A stretch of 32,386 bases of DNA. It comes from Methylovulum sp. (GTDB lineage: Bacteria; Pseudomonadota; Gammaproteobacteria; Methylococcales; Methylomonadaceae). Under the pieces are notes generated by a model. That model made no database searches. It saw only the letters and a program-made list of their open reading frames with translations, and was not told the origin of the DNA. How positions within the stretch are numbered: position 1 is the first letter of the stretch; each line of letters starts with the position of its first letter. The position numbers and the translations under genes were made by a program. Below, in pieces: positions 15,306 to 24,005 of this stretch. Location of the stretch: positions 1 through 32,386 of the forward strand of contig JACXTQ010000202.1 in NCBI GenBank assembly GCA_016919605.1, written 5' to 3'.

Positions 15306-16316
15306 ATGGCAGCGAACGCACACTCCCCTTCGAATGTATCGACCCCTATAGACTTTGATTCCATCAAAAACTTAACGGATACCGAAGCCAAAGCCGTTGA
15401 CCAGCTCATTATTAATGAACTAAGCTCCGATGTGGTGCTAATCAATCAAATGGGGCATTACATTGTCGGCAATGGCGGCAAGCGTTTGCGTCCCATGTTG
15501 TTGTTATTAGCCGCCAAAGCGCTGGGTGGAGTAAGTGACAATCATCTCATCCTTGCCGCTGTGATTGAGTTTATCCATACCGCCACCTTGCTGCATGATG
15601 ATGTTGTGGACGAATCTGATTTAAGGCGCGGCAAAGAATCCGCCAATGCCGTATGGGGTAACGCCGCCAGCGTTTTGGTCGGGGATTATCTGTATTCAAG
15701 TGCGTTTGAAATGATGGTGCGCACTGGCAATTTGCGGGTGATGGAAATCCTGTCAAAAACCACCACTGCGATTGCCGAAGGCGAAGTGCTGCAATTGCTC
15801 AATTGCAACAACCCTGAAACTACCGAAGCCAAATATCTGGAAGTGATAGCCCGCAAAACCGCTATTCTGTTCAGTGCTGCCACTCGCTTAGGGGCGCTAA
15901 TTGCCGGAGCCGATACCGATGTTGAGGAAAATTTGGCACGCTACGGTCAGCATTTGGGGATTGCCTTCCAATTGATTGATGATGCGCTGGATTACAAAGC
16001 CAACCAGGACGATTTGGGCAAAAATCTCGGCGATGATTTGGCGGAGGGCAAACCAACTTTGCCCTTGATTTACGCCATCCAAAACGGTACGGCCAGCGAA
16101 GCCGAGATTATTATCGACGCGATCAAAAACGGCGACCGCGAGGCCTTTAATGCCGTTTACGCCATTGTCCAACGCACCCAAGCGATTGCCTACACCGAAC
16201 AACGTGCCGATGAAGAAGCCCAAAAAGCTATCGATGCCTTAGGTTGTTTGCCAGATTCTGATTATAAGCAAGCGTTGACCTTATTGGCGAAGTTTTCTGT
16301 ACAGCGCAATTATTGA
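15306..16316 (+). CDS. ispB: Octaprenyl diphosphate synthase (polyprenyl synthetase)
   Basis: The product is 336 residues. It elongates farnesyl diphosphate with isopentenyl diphosphate to the ~C40 side chain of ubiquinone. Class-I prenyltransferase motifs: GGKRLRPM (57-64), first Asp-rich motif LLHDDVVD (95-102) and second Asp-rich motif LIDDALD (223-229). Overall similarity to IspB (INQMGHYIVGNGGKR) is high. Compared with E. coli it has about 13 extra N-terminal residues (MAANAHSPSNVS...). No ribosome site precedes the ATG, so the start may be further in. The final chain length (C40 or otherwise) cannot be read from sequence. Confidence 0.92.
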   Translation: MAANAHSPSNVSTPIDFDSIKNLTDTEAKAVDQLIINELSSDVVLINQMGHYIVGNGGKRLRPMLLLLAAKALGGVSDNHLILAAVIEFIHTATLLHDDVVDESDLRRGKESANAVWGNAASVLVGDYLYSSAFEMMVRTGNLRVMEILSKTTTAIAEGEVLQLLNCNNPETTEAKYLEVIARKTAILFSAATRLGALIAGADTDVEENLARYGQHLGIAFQLIDDALDYKANQDDLGKNLGDDLAEGKPTLPLIYAIQNGTASEAEIIIDAIKNGDREAFNAVYAIVQRTQAIAYTEQRADEEAQKAIDALGCLPDSDYKQALTLLAKFSVQRNY

Positions 16317-16442
16317 TAATCGCCGTTGGTGGTAAAAGACTAAGAGCTTGTCGTGCTTAAGCTTTTCGGTGGTGATGTGCGCCCTTTTGGTGGCGCAACA
16401 TCGGAGGTTTTAGTTTTATGGCGTTAGGTATGCCGCTGGCGG

Positions 16443-16745
16443 TTATTGGTCGCTATCGCGCGGTACTAAGTCAATATCATTAATCTTGTCTTGGCCTATC
16501 GTCTTGCTATACATGTAGTAGCCTGGGGCGTTGACGATCATTGCTTCGCTGGTATCAGAAATTTCCAAGCTATACGCACCCATGGCATTGGTGGAAGTGC
16601 TTTCCTTGCCAACGCTCACCGTTGCCGAAGACAGCGGGTTGCCTGTGGGTTTATCCCGAACAACGCCTTTAATCTCAATGCTGGAGCAGCCCGCGATTAA
16701 AACAAGCAAGGCTGCTGTGGCAATGGATGTCAGTTTTTTATTCAT
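16443..16745 (-). CDS. Small lipoprotein with carboxypeptidase-regulatory-like domain
   Basis: The product is 100 residues. A lipobox LIAGC (16-20) follows a hydrophobic signal segment, so the protein is probably a lipid-anchored periplasmic or outer-membrane protein. The rest, IEIKGVVRDKPTGNPLSSATVSVGKESTSTNAMGAYSLEI, is a CarboxypepD_reg/transthyretin-like beta-sandwich repeat. The ribosome site AAGGA lies 9 bp before the ATG. The product has no enzymatic domain. It is convergent with ispB and stands alone. Confidence 0.8.
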   Translation of the reverse strand: MNKKLTSIATAALLVLIAGCSSIEIKGVVRDKPTGNPLSSATVSVGKESTSTNAMGAYSLEISDTSEAMIVNAPGYYMYSKTIGQDKINDIDLVPRDSDQ

Positions 16746-17113
16746 ATTTTTTATTCCTTTGGAGGGGCATTAGGGTTATAAGGATGTGCCTAACCAACTG
16801 AAACCAGTCTGCTATGCCTGAAAGCTCCGTTAGTTATGGCATGTATTTTAACTGCTTAATCAGGATAGAGAAAATTTATCATGGATGGTGCTGTTTTTAA
16901 AATCAGAACCCCAGCCATTTTATGAAATAATGTATAATTGTTGGCCAATATTGCGTTAACGTAATTTTAGCCCGTTGTCAGCCACCGCTGATTGCACCAC
17001 CCAAGTTGCCAAAGGCTTATGCCGACTATTTACGGGTATGGGCTTGACCAGGAAAGTCTTGTGGTTTTACCGACAAGATCAAAGTAACATCGACAGTAAA
17101 GCCACTATCAACC
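16746..17113. other. Intergenic region upstream of mlaE
   Basis: This 368-bp gap lies where mlaF would be expected. I find no Walker or ABC-signature-coding remnant in either strand. A TATAAT box lies at 16933-16938 without a good -35 partner, leaving a leader of ~170 nt before mlaE if used. Confidence 0.45.
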
Positions 17114-17896
17114 ATGATTCAATTTCTACAGAATTTGGGTAAAACTACCCGTGCTTCGTTTACCAAATTGGGGCGGGCCACCTTCTTTTTGCTGCAAGTT
17201 TTAGCGGGTATTTTCAGCGTTTTGCTCAGGCCGCGCTTATTGCTTAACCAATTGTATTCTGTAGGGGTGTTGTCATTTTTAATCATCACCATCTCCGGTT
17301 TGTTTGTGGGCATGGTGTTGGGTTTACAGGGTTACTATATCCTCTCCGATTTTGGCGCGGAAGCGACGTTGGGTGTGATGGTTGCCGCGTCTTTGGTCCG
17401 CGAATTAGGGCCGGTGGTGTCGGCACTGCTGTTTGCAGGCCGTGCAGGTTCGGCTCTGACCGCCGAAATTGGTCTAATGAAAGCCACCGAACAGTTATCA
17501 GGTATGGAAATGATGGCGGTTGACCCGATCCGGCGTATCATTTCGCCACGCTTCTTGGCGGGCTGCTTGTCCATGCCTTTGCTGACGGCGTTGTTCAGTG
17601 CGGTTGGGATTGTCGGCGGACATTTGACCGGTTGCGGCCTGTTGGGGGTCGATGAAGGCGCCTACTGGTCGCAAATGCAGGCCAGTATTGACTTTCGCGA
17701 TGACATCATTAATGGGGTCATCAAAAGCTTTGTCTTTGGCTGGGCGACTACTTGGATTGCTCTATTTGAGGGTTACGATGCCATCCCCACCTCGGAAGGG
17801 GTCAGCCGTGCAACCACCCGTACCGTGGTCAATTCCGCATTTAGTATTTTAGGCCTTGATTTTATTCTTACCGCTCTCATGTTTGGAGACAATTAA
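17114..17896 (+). CDS. mlaE: MlaE-family lipid ABC transporter permease
   Basis: The product is 260 residues. It forms the inner-membrane permease of the Mla phospholipid transport complex (MlaFEDB). It has an N-terminal amphipathic segment, several membrane helices, and the conserved MlaE/YrbE stretches GLFVGMVLGLQGYYIL, VRELGPVVSALLFAGRAGSALTAEIGLMKATEQLSGMEMM and DPIRRIISPRFLAG. The C-terminal half carries the SFVFGW and FEGYDA motifs. The gene starts the run mlaE-mlaD-mlaB-murA; mlaF, normally first, is missing from this locus. One base separates its stop from the mlaD start. Confidence 0.95.
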   Translation: MIQFLQNLGKTTRASFTKLGRATFFLLQVLAGIFSVLLRPRLLLNQLYSVGVLSFLIITISGLFVGMVLGLQGYYILSDFGAEATLGVMVAASLVRELGPVVSALLFAGRAGSALTAEIGLMKATEQLSGMEMMAVDPIRRIISPRFLAGCLSMPLLTALFSAVGIVGGHLTGCGLLGVDEGAYWSQMQASIDFRDDIINGVIKSFVFGWATTWIALFEGYDAIPTSEGVSRATTRTVVNSAFSILGLDFILTALMFGDN

Positions 17897-17897
17897 C

Positions 17898-18365
17898 ATG
17901 CAGCACACCAGTACTCAGGACACGCTTGTCGGGCTTTTTGTCGCGGCAGGGATTGCCGGACTGTTTTTTTTGAGTTTTCAAGCCAGTAATTTAAGCTCAT
18001 TTACCCAAAAAGACACCTATACCGTAACCGCTCGCTTTGACAATTCCGGCGGCTTAAAAATCAAGTCACCCGTATCGGCGGCGGGCGTTAAGATAGGTCA
18101 AGTCAGCAATATCAGCTTTGACCCGAAAACCTACCAATCGGTGGTGGTCATGCAAATTGAAGCACAATACAACACCTTGCCCGATGACACCACAGCCAGT
18201 GTATTTACGGCAGGGTTGTTGGGCGAGCAATATGTCAGTTTGGAGCCAGGCGGGTCGGAGACATTTTTAAAAGACCACAGCGCTATTGATATTACCCAAC
18301 CCGCCATTATTTTAGAAAAAGCGATTGGGCAATTTTTATTTAAAGCGGCGGAAGAGAAAAAGTGA
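17898..18365 (+). CDS. mlaD: MlaD, MCE-domain phospholipid-binding subunit
   Basis: The product is 155 residues. It has one N-terminal membrane helix (LVGLFVAAGIAGLFFLSF), then an MCE domain starting YTVTARFDNSGGLKIKSPVSAAGVKIGQV and continuing through LLGEQYVSLEPGG. MlaD forms a hexameric periplasmic ring on MlaE that passes phospholipids to and from MlaC. The start at 17898 has GGAGA 6 bp upstream; an in-frame start at 17856 would overlap mlaE and lacks such a site. Translational coupling with mlaE (1-bp gap) and mlaB (4-bp overlap) is evident. It is somewhat shorter than E. coli MlaD (183 residues). Confidence 0.95.
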   Translation: MQHTSTQDTLVGLFVAAGIAGLFFLSFQASNLSSFTQKDTYTVTARFDNSGGLKIKSPVSAAGVKIGQVSNISFDPKTYQSVVVMQIEAQYNTLPDDTTASVFTAGLLGEQYVSLEPGGSETFLKDHSAIDITQPAIILEKAIGQFLFKAAEEKK

Positions 18366-18676
18366 GCGGCTTGCAGATTAGCGACCAAGGCAATGGCTAT
18401 TTTGTCATAGAAGGTGATTTGACCTTTGCCACTATAGATAAACGCACCATCACCGACTTGGTTTTTTTAAGTACGGCTAAAGCCGTCACCCTAGATTTAA
18501 GCCACGTTACCAACTCTGACAGTGCCGGATTGGCATTGATCATTGAATGTCTCAAATATGCCCGCCACTACCAAACTCAGCTCAGTTTTAACAATATTCC
18601 CAAACAATTGCTTAACCTTGCCAAACTGAGCGGCTTGGATGACACCTCTTATTTTACCTATCAGCCTGAGCGCTGA
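18362..18676 (+). CDS. mlaB: MlaB, STAS-domain subunit of the Mla transporter
   Basis: The product is 104 residues and begins at a GTG overlapping the mlaD stop by 4 bp. It is a single STAS domain: beta-strand FVIEGDLTFATID, then AVTLDLSHVTNSDSAGLALIIECLKYAR, the phosphorylatable-Ser/Thr-like loop and helix of the fold. MlaB docks on MlaF and stabilises the complex; its presence implies an mlaF elsewhere in the genome. The overlap supports co-translation with mlaD. Confidence 0.9.
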   Translation: MSGLQISDQGNGYFVIEGDLTFATIDKRTITDLVFLSTAKAVTLDLSHVTNSDSAGLALIIECLKYARHYQTQLSFNNIPKQLLNLAKLSGLDDTSYFTYQPER

Positions 18677-18702
18677 GTCTATTTAGCAGGAACAGCAACA
18701 AC

Positions 18703-19968
18703 ATGGATAAATTAATCATTACTGGCGGCACCCGGCTTGCTGGAGAACTGCGGATATCCGGCGCCAAAAACGCCGCCTTACCGATTTTGGTCGCCACTTT
18801 ATTGTCAGAAAATCCGGTCAGTGTCGGTAATATTCCGCATTTGCATGACATCACCACCACGATGGAATTGTTGGGGCGCATGGGTGTGCATTTGCTGGTC
18901 GATGAAAAAATGAACATCGAAGTCGACAGCAGTACCATCAACAGCTACGAAGCCCCTTACGAGCTAGTTAAAACCATGCGGGCATCGATTTTGGTATTAG
19001 GGCCGTTGCTAGCCCGTTTTGGTGAAGCCCATGTTTCTTTGCCGGGCGGTTGCGCCATAGGCACCCGTCCGGTGGACATCCATCTGAATGGCATGATAAA
19101 AATGGGGGCGGAAATTACCGTTGAAAACGGTTATATCCACGCTAAGGCCAAGCGTTTGAAAGGGTGTCGGTTAGTATTGGAACAAGTGACCGTGACCGGC
19201 ACCGAAAACCTGTTGATGGCGGCGACGTTGGCAGAGGGTATAACCATTATCGAAAATGCCGCCAAAGAGCCGGAAGTAACCGATTTGGCGCATTTCCTCA
19301 ATAAAATGGGCGCGAAAATTTCTGGTATCGGCACGGATGTGCTGACTATTGAAGGTGTTGAAAAACTCGGCGAAAGCGGTATCCATTACGACATTCTGCC
19401 TGACCGCATCGAAACCGGCACCTATCTGGTGGCGGCGGCCATTACCGGTGGCAAGGTCAAGCTGAAAAAGACCCGCCCGGACATTCTTGATGCTGTGTTG
19501 GATAAGCTCATTGAAGCCGGAGCGGACATCACCACCGGCAAAGATTGGATACAATTGGATATGCACGGTAAAAAACCCAAAGCGGTGTCTTTGCGTACCG
19601 CCCCTTATCCGGCTTTCCCTACCGATATGCAGGCGCAATTTATTGCCTTGAACACCATCGCCGAAGGCGTGGGTGTGATTACCGAAACCATTTTTGAAAA
19701 TCGTTTCATGCACGTCCAAGAATTGCACCGCATGGGCGCGGACATCAAGCTGGAATCCAACACCGCCATTTGTACCGGTGTCAAACGTCTGACTGGCGCC
19801 CCCGTAATGGCGACCGACCTACGCGCTTCCGCCAGTTTGGTGATTGCCGCCTTGGTTGCCGAAGGTAGCACCTTAGTTGACCGCATTTATCATATTGACC
19901 GTGGTTACGACCACATCGAAGAAAAACTGACGCAACTGGGCGCCACCATCCGCCGTGTTGCCAAATAA
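18703..19968 (+). CDS. murA: UDP-N-acetylglucosamine 1-carboxyvinyltransferase
   Basis: The product is 421 residues, very close to the standard 419. It adds enolpyruvate from PEP to UDP-GlcNAc, the first committed step of peptidoglycan synthesis, in the cytoplasm. GAKNAALPIL contains the substrate lysine (Lys22). LPGGCAIGTRPVDIHL contains the fosfomycin-target cysteine (Cys117). The fold consists of two inside-out alpha/beta domains, with GADI and RYDHIEEKL-like DRGYDHIEEKL at the end. It lies 26 bp after mlaB; the usual ibaG/bolA gene between mlaB and murA is absent. An AGCAGGAACAG region supplies the ribosome site. Confidence 0.97.
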   Translation: MDKLIITGGTRLAGELRISGAKNAALPILVATLLSENPVSVGNIPHLHDITTTMELLGRMGVHLLVDEKMNIEVDSSTINSYEAPYELVKTMRASILVLGPLLARFGEAHVSLPGGCAIGTRPVDIHLNGMIKMGAEITVENGYIHAKAKRLKGCRLVLEQVTVTGTENLLMAATLAEGITIIENAAKEPEVTDLAHFLNKMGAKISGIGTDVLTIEGVEKLGESGIHYDILPDRIETGTYLVAAAITGGKVKLKKTRPDILDAVLDKLIEAGADITTGKDWIQLDMHGKKPKAVSLRTAPYPAFPTDMQAQFIALNTIAEGVGVITETIFENRFMHVQELHRMGADIKLESNTAICTGVKRLTGAPVMATDLRASASLVIAALVAEGSTLVDRIYHIDRGYDHIEEKLTQLGATIRRVAK

Positions 19969-19979
19969 AAGGTTGCCCC

Positions 19980-20609
19980 ATGCTGACGATTGCCGTATCC
20001 AAAGGCCGCATTTACGAAGAAGCTCTGCCATTTTTGGCAGAGGCTGGCATTATTCCGACCGATGACCCTTCAACCTGCCGGAAGCTGATCTTACAAACCA
20101 CCCGCCCCGATGTGCAACTGGTCATTATCCGCGCTACTGACGTGCCGACTTTTGTCGAATACGGCGCTGCGGATTTGGGCATTGCCGGTAAAGACGTGTT
20201 GCTTGAGCACGGTACGGAAGCGTTATACGAACCGCTGGATCTGAATATTGCCCGTTGCCGCCTAATGACCGCCGCGCATAAGGATGCACCGCCCATTATC
20301 GGACGAGTCCGGGTCGCCACCAAATATGTCAAAACCGCCCAACGCTACTTTGCCAGTTTGGGCATACAGGCGGACATCATCAAATTGTATGGTTCTATGG
20401 AACTCGCCCCGCTGGTGGGCTTGGCCGATTGCATCGTTGATTTGGTCGATACCGGCAACACCTTAAAAGCCAATGATTTGGAACCGCGTGAACTGATTAT
20501 GAACATTAGCTCCCGTTTAGTGGTCAACAAAGCCGCCATGAAAATGAAGCATGAAGTGATTGCGCAGTTGTTAGGGCAGTTTGAGATGACGTTGGCGAAA
20601 AGGGCGTAA
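19980..20609 (+). CDS. hisG: ATP phosphoribosyltransferase, short form
   Basis: The product is 209 residues and lacks the ACT-like regulatory C-terminal domain of the long form, so it is HisG-S, which needs the HisRS-like HisZ as regulator. It catalyses the first step of histidine synthesis (ATP + PRPP). Motifs: TIAVSKGRIYEEALP, VQLVIIRATDVPTFVEYGAADLGIAGKDVL and the PRPP loop DCIVDLVDTGNTLKAN. It starts 11 bp after murA and is probably co-transcribed. hisZ is not in this window. Confidence 0.96.
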   Translation: MLTIAVSKGRIYEEALPFLAEAGIIPTDDPSTCRKLILQTTRPDVQLVIIRATDVPTFVEYGAADLGIAGKDVLLEHGTEALYEPLDLNIARCRLMTAAHKDAPPIIGRVRVATKYVKTAQRYFASLGIQADIIKLYGSMELAPLVGLADCIVDLVDTGNTLKANDLEPRELIMNISSRLVVNKAAMKMKHEVIAQLLGQFEMTLAKRA

Positions 20610-20736
20610 ATTTGTGGGGGCGGGTGCGGATTGCTTGCCTAAAGGCTGGCTTTGGTGCGCTCTCGGTATCTTATCCGATAGGGCAAATCCGGTAAAATTA
20701 GGCGATTTACAGTGACAATTTAATCTTGATACCATC

Positions 20737-22095
20737 ATGGAAAAACTAGCCATCACTAATTTCCTGTCCATTGAGCAAGCGGAAATAGACATTAAACCGA
20801 TCAATATTTTTATCGGCCCGCAAGCACAAGGGAAAAGCGTCATTGCCAAACTGATTTATTTTTTTAAGGAATATCCGCAATCTCTTGTAGAAGCCGTTTA
20901 TCGCGGTATGACCACAAAAGAAGGCTGCGATAAATTAGCTTTAGCGAAATTTGAAAAAATTTTTCCAAAATATACTTGGGAAAAACATCAATTTACCGTC
21001 ACTTATTCAAATAAATATTATTCAGTTTCACTTTCTAATCAGCTTATTAATGATCAATTGGTTTTTGATTTGGCCAGCGATTTCATTATTCGGGACGTTT
21101 TTACCAGCTTAAAAGAAGCCAAAAGCCTCGACCCTTATTTATACGGTTTTGACAATAAAGATCCACTTGCAACCCCACGTTTTTTTTCAGGTAAAAATCA
21201 ACAGATATTCTCATTATTGAGTGAAAATTTCTCTTTTTTAGAAGGCGTATTAATTGATCAGCTGTTTCGTGAAAATCAGAAGCCTTATTTAGAGAGAGTT
21301 TTTTATATTCCAGCAGGCCGTTCATTTTTTGCAAATCTAAGCAGTAATATCTTTTCTTTTATCAGCTTAGAGATAAAAATAGATCATTTATTGGCATTGT
21401 TTGGCAAAACTTATGAAAAAACTAAAGCAAACAGGAAAAAAGGCCATGGTTCTGCCGAGAAAGAACAGCAACTGCGAATAAACCACATCATCAAGCAAAT
21501 TATTTATGGTGATTTTGAGTTTGACGAGAGCGGTGATTGGATTGTCAATAACAAAGGCAAAGTTGATATTGCTGATGCGTCATCGGGGCAACAAGAAGCC
21601 TTGCCAATGGCAGTGGTTTTATCAACCGAACCCTATATCAGCCATAGCCATATTGCCCATCATTTTGTCATTGAGGAACCGGAAGCCCATCTCTTTCCAA
21701 TAGCGCAAAATCAAATTGTTTTGCTAATTGCCAATGCTTACAATTACTTAAAAAAGTATAAAAAAATTGAAAACTTCAAAATCAATGGTTTTAATTCTTT
21801 TACTATAGCAACCCATAGCCCCTATATATTGGCTGCGCTTAACAATCTCATCCAAGCGGGCAATGTTGCCGCATCAAAGTATTACGAAAATTTAGCGGAG
21901 CTTAATAAGGTTGTACCTGAATCAGAATGGGTCGATTTTAACGATGTTTCGGCTTATTTGGTCGATCAGGGAACGGTGAAATCGATTCTTAATCAAGACT
22001 TAAAACTGATTGATGCTAATATGATCGATGAAGTTTCCAACCATTTCGCGGATACTTTTGAAAAATTGATTGGTATGGAAGAAGTGGATGAATAA
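20737..22095 (+). CDS. AAA family ATPase of a two-gene cassette
   Basis: The product is 452 residues. The N-terminal strand MEKLAITNFLSIEQAEI leads to Walker A GPQAQGKS (27-34). A long, divergent, lysine-rich middle follows (FYIPAGRSFFANL near 189-201, a motif seen in related ATPases). Then come the ABC-like signature SSGQQE (282-287), Walker B VIEEPEAHLF (311-320, catalytic EE intact) and the H-loop ATHSPY (358-363). This is an SMC/AAA15-type ATPase. The gene is visibly more AT-rich than murA, hisG and hisD. It overlaps the next gene by 8 bp and has 127 bp of non-coding DNA upstream. A defence role is inferred from architecture and setting. Confidence 0.75.
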   Translation: MEKLAITNFLSIEQAEIDIKPINIFIGPQAQGKSVIAKLIYFFKEYPQSLVEAVYRGMTTKEGCDKLALAKFEKIFPKYTWEKHQFTVTYSNKYYSVSLSNQLINDQLVFDLASDFIIRDVFTSLKEAKSLDPYLYGFDNKDPLATPRFFSGKNQQIFSLLSENFSFLEGVLIDQLFRENQKPYLERVFYIPAGRSFFANLSSNIFSFISLEIKIDHLLALFGKTYEKTKANRKKGHGSAEKEQQLRINHIIKQIIYGDFEFDESGDWIVNNKGKVDIADASSGQQEALPMAVVLSTEPYISHSHIAHHFVIEEPEAHLFPIAQNQIVLLIANAYNYLKKYKKIENFKINGFNSFTIATHSPYILAALNNLIQAGNVAASKYYENLAELNKVVPESEWVDFNDVSAYLVDQGTVKSILNQDLKLIDANMIDEVSNHFADTFEKLIGMEEVDE

Positions 22096-22552
22096 TCCTT
22101 GTATATCCGTTGTTAAAGACAAGAATATCGTTTTTTCTGACGAGAAATCTAAATCTGAATTAAAAATCACCAACGAAAACTTGCGCGAAATTGAAAGGCA
22201 TAAGGTTGATGGTTGTTTGATTAAGGGTGAGGAATCTAAAAAGTGTGATTGGTTGGCGATTATTGTTATTCCGTTAGCTTCTGAAAAGACATTGAAAAAA
22301 GAGGTTTTTATTGAGTTAAAAGGTAAAAACGTCCCTCATGCTATTGAACAGCTTTGCGTTTCTGTAGAAAAATTATCAGCCGATAAAAAATCTAAAAAGT
22401 TAGGCTATATCATTTGTACGCGTTCACCGTTAAGCAGCACAGAAATTCAAACACAGGCCAAAAAGGTTTTGCGTAGCCATAATTTAATGCTCCGTGTAAA
22501 GTCTAATCATACTGAAACCGTAGAAAAGTTAATCGCTTCTCTAGCAGATTAA
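22088..22552 (+). CDS. Small protein with PD-(D/E)XK-like pattern, partner of AAA ATPase
   Basis: The product is 154 residues. The start ATG overlaps the ATPase stop by 8 bp (an ATGAATAA junction), so the two are translationally coupled. A strand-rich core carries KKCDWLAIIVIPL (Asp54) and, 22 residues later, VFIELKGKN (Glu76-x-Lys78). That is the spacing and pattern of a PD-(D/E)XK nuclease core, and a helix NVPHAIEQLCVSVEKL follows as in such folds. I do not recognise a named family. Like the ATPase gene it is AT-rich and lysine-rich. It probably acts as effector in an ATPase-gated nuclease pair; nuclease activity is inference. Confidence 0.6.
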   Translation: MNNPCISVVKDKNIVFSDEKSKSELKITNENLREIERHKVDGCLIKGEESKKCDWLAIIVIPLASEKTLKKEVFIELKGKNVPHAIEQLCVSVEKLSADKKSKKLGYIICTRSPLSSTEIQTQAKKVLRSHNLMLRVKSNHTETVEKLIASLAD

Positions 22553-22600
22553 CCCTAAGCAACCATTGCCATTAATTAAATACCGCTAATCCTTTTTATT

Positions 22601-23905
22601 ATGCCCAACCCCATGATTAAAAAACTTAACGCAGCTGACACCGACTTTCTAAAGCAATTGCAAGAACTATTGGCTTGGGACGAATCCGATGATCTGGACA
22701 TCCAGCAGCGGGTGTTGGCTATTCTGGCCGATGTCCGTGCAACTGGTGATGCGGCTGTGCTTAACTACACTAACCGCTTCGACCACCGCACGGTTACGGA
22801 TGCAAGCGAATTGGAATTGCCGAAAGCGGTACTGAAAGCAGCGTGGGAAAATTTGCCCACCGAACAAGCCCATGCCCTGCAAACGGCTGCCGAGCGTATC
22901 CGGGCTTATAGCGAACATCAAAAACTGGCCTCGTGGCAGTATGAAGAAGCCGATGGTACAGTGCTGGGGCAAAAAATAACCCCGCTGGACAGGGTAGGGC
23001 TGTATGTGCCGGGGGGTAAAGCCGCGTATCCATCATCGGTATTGATGAACGCCATCCCCGCCAAAGTCGCGGGTGTCGGTGAGCTGATTATGGTGGTGCC
23101 AACCCCGAACGGGGAAACCAATGAGTTGGTGTTGGCCGCCGCCTATATCGCGGGCGTAGACCGTGCTTTTTCTATCGGTGGGGCGCAAGCGGTCGCGGCC
23201 TTGGCTTACGGTACGGACACCATCCCTGCCGTTGCCAAAATTGTCGGCCCTGGCAATATCTACGTTGCCACCGCCAAAAAACTGGTGTTCGGTCATGTCG
23301 GTATTGATATGATCGCCGGCCCTTCGGAAATTCTGGTGATTTGTGACGGTAAAACCAACCCCGATTGGATTGCGATGGATATGTTTTCGCAAGCCGAACA
23401 TGACGAAAATGCCCAAGCGATACTGATTAGTGATGATGGCGACTTTCTTGCCGCCGTCGAGCAAAGCATCCATAAGCTGCTGCCCGATATGGAACGTGCC
23501 GACATCATCCGCGCCTCCTTAAGTACACGCGGGGCGTTGATTAAAGTTGATAGTTTGGATAGAGCGGCTGAAGTCGCCAATAGTATCGCACCGGAACATT
23601 TGGAACTGTCGGTCGCCGACCCTGATGCTTTATGTGCAAAAATACGCCATGCCGGGGCGATCTTTATGGGTCGCTATACCGCCGAAGCTCTAGGCGATTA
23701 TTGCGCCGGCCCCAACCACGTCTTGCCTACATCCAGCACTGCGCGTTTTTCTTCGCCGTTGGGGGTTTATGATTTCCAAAAACGCACCAGCCTGATTAAC
23801 TGCTCGGCAACAGGTGCAGATACTTTGGGTAAGATCGCTTCGGTATTGGCACGCGGCGAAAGCTTGACCGCCCACGCCCGTTCGGCGGAATATCGGATTA
23901 AGTAG
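22601..23905 (+). CDS. hisD: Histidinol dehydrogenase
   Basis: The product is 434 residues. It catalyses the last two oxidations of histidine synthesis (histidinol to histidine, NAD+ and Zn dependent). Motifs: GLYVPGGKAAYPSSVLMNAIPAKVAG, SIGGAQAVAALAYGT, VGPGNIYVA, SQAEHDENAQAILIS (Zn ligands Gln and His) and IAPEHLELSV (catalytic Glu-His). The first Met has no ribosome site; the second at residue 5 (MIKKL) is an alternative. It follows hisG in related genomes but here is separated from it by the ATPase cassette. The expected hisC does not follow within the window. Confidence 0.96.
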   Translation: MPNPMIKKLNAADTDFLKQLQELLAWDESDDLDIQQRVLAILADVRATGDAAVLNYTNRFDHRTVTDASELELPKAVLKAAWENLPTEQAHALQTAAERIRAYSEHQKLASWQYEEADGTVLGQKITPLDRVGLYVPGGKAAYPSSVLMNAIPAKVAGVGELIMVVPTPNGETNELVLAAAYIAGVDRAFSIGGAQAVAALAYGTDTIPAVAKIVGPGNIYVATAKKLVFGHVGIDMIAGPSEILVICDGKTNPDWIAMDMFSQAEHDENAQAILISDDGDFLAAVEQSIHKLLPDMERADIIRASLSTRGALIKVDSLDRAAEVANSIAPEHLELSVADPDALCAKIRHAGAIFMGRYTAEALGDYCAGPNHVLPTSSTARFSSPLGVYDFQKRTSLINCSATGADTLGKIASVLARGESLTAHARSAEYRIK

Positions 23906-24005
23906 GGTGATGGGTTTATCTTAAGTGCATGGGCCATCTTAAAGGGTTAAAGGTGTACGCGTGATGGTAGCTGTGGATACTTTGATGTTCACAAATAGTT
24001 CCTTC

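Noticed and set aside
16746..17113. Possible mlaF remnant upstream of mlaE
   Set aside because: No Walker A, signature or Walker B coding sequence could be found in any frame.
19171..19728. 185-codon open frame antisense to murA
   Set aside because: It lies fully within murA, is His/Arg/Gly-rich as expected of an antisense shadow, and has no independent signals.
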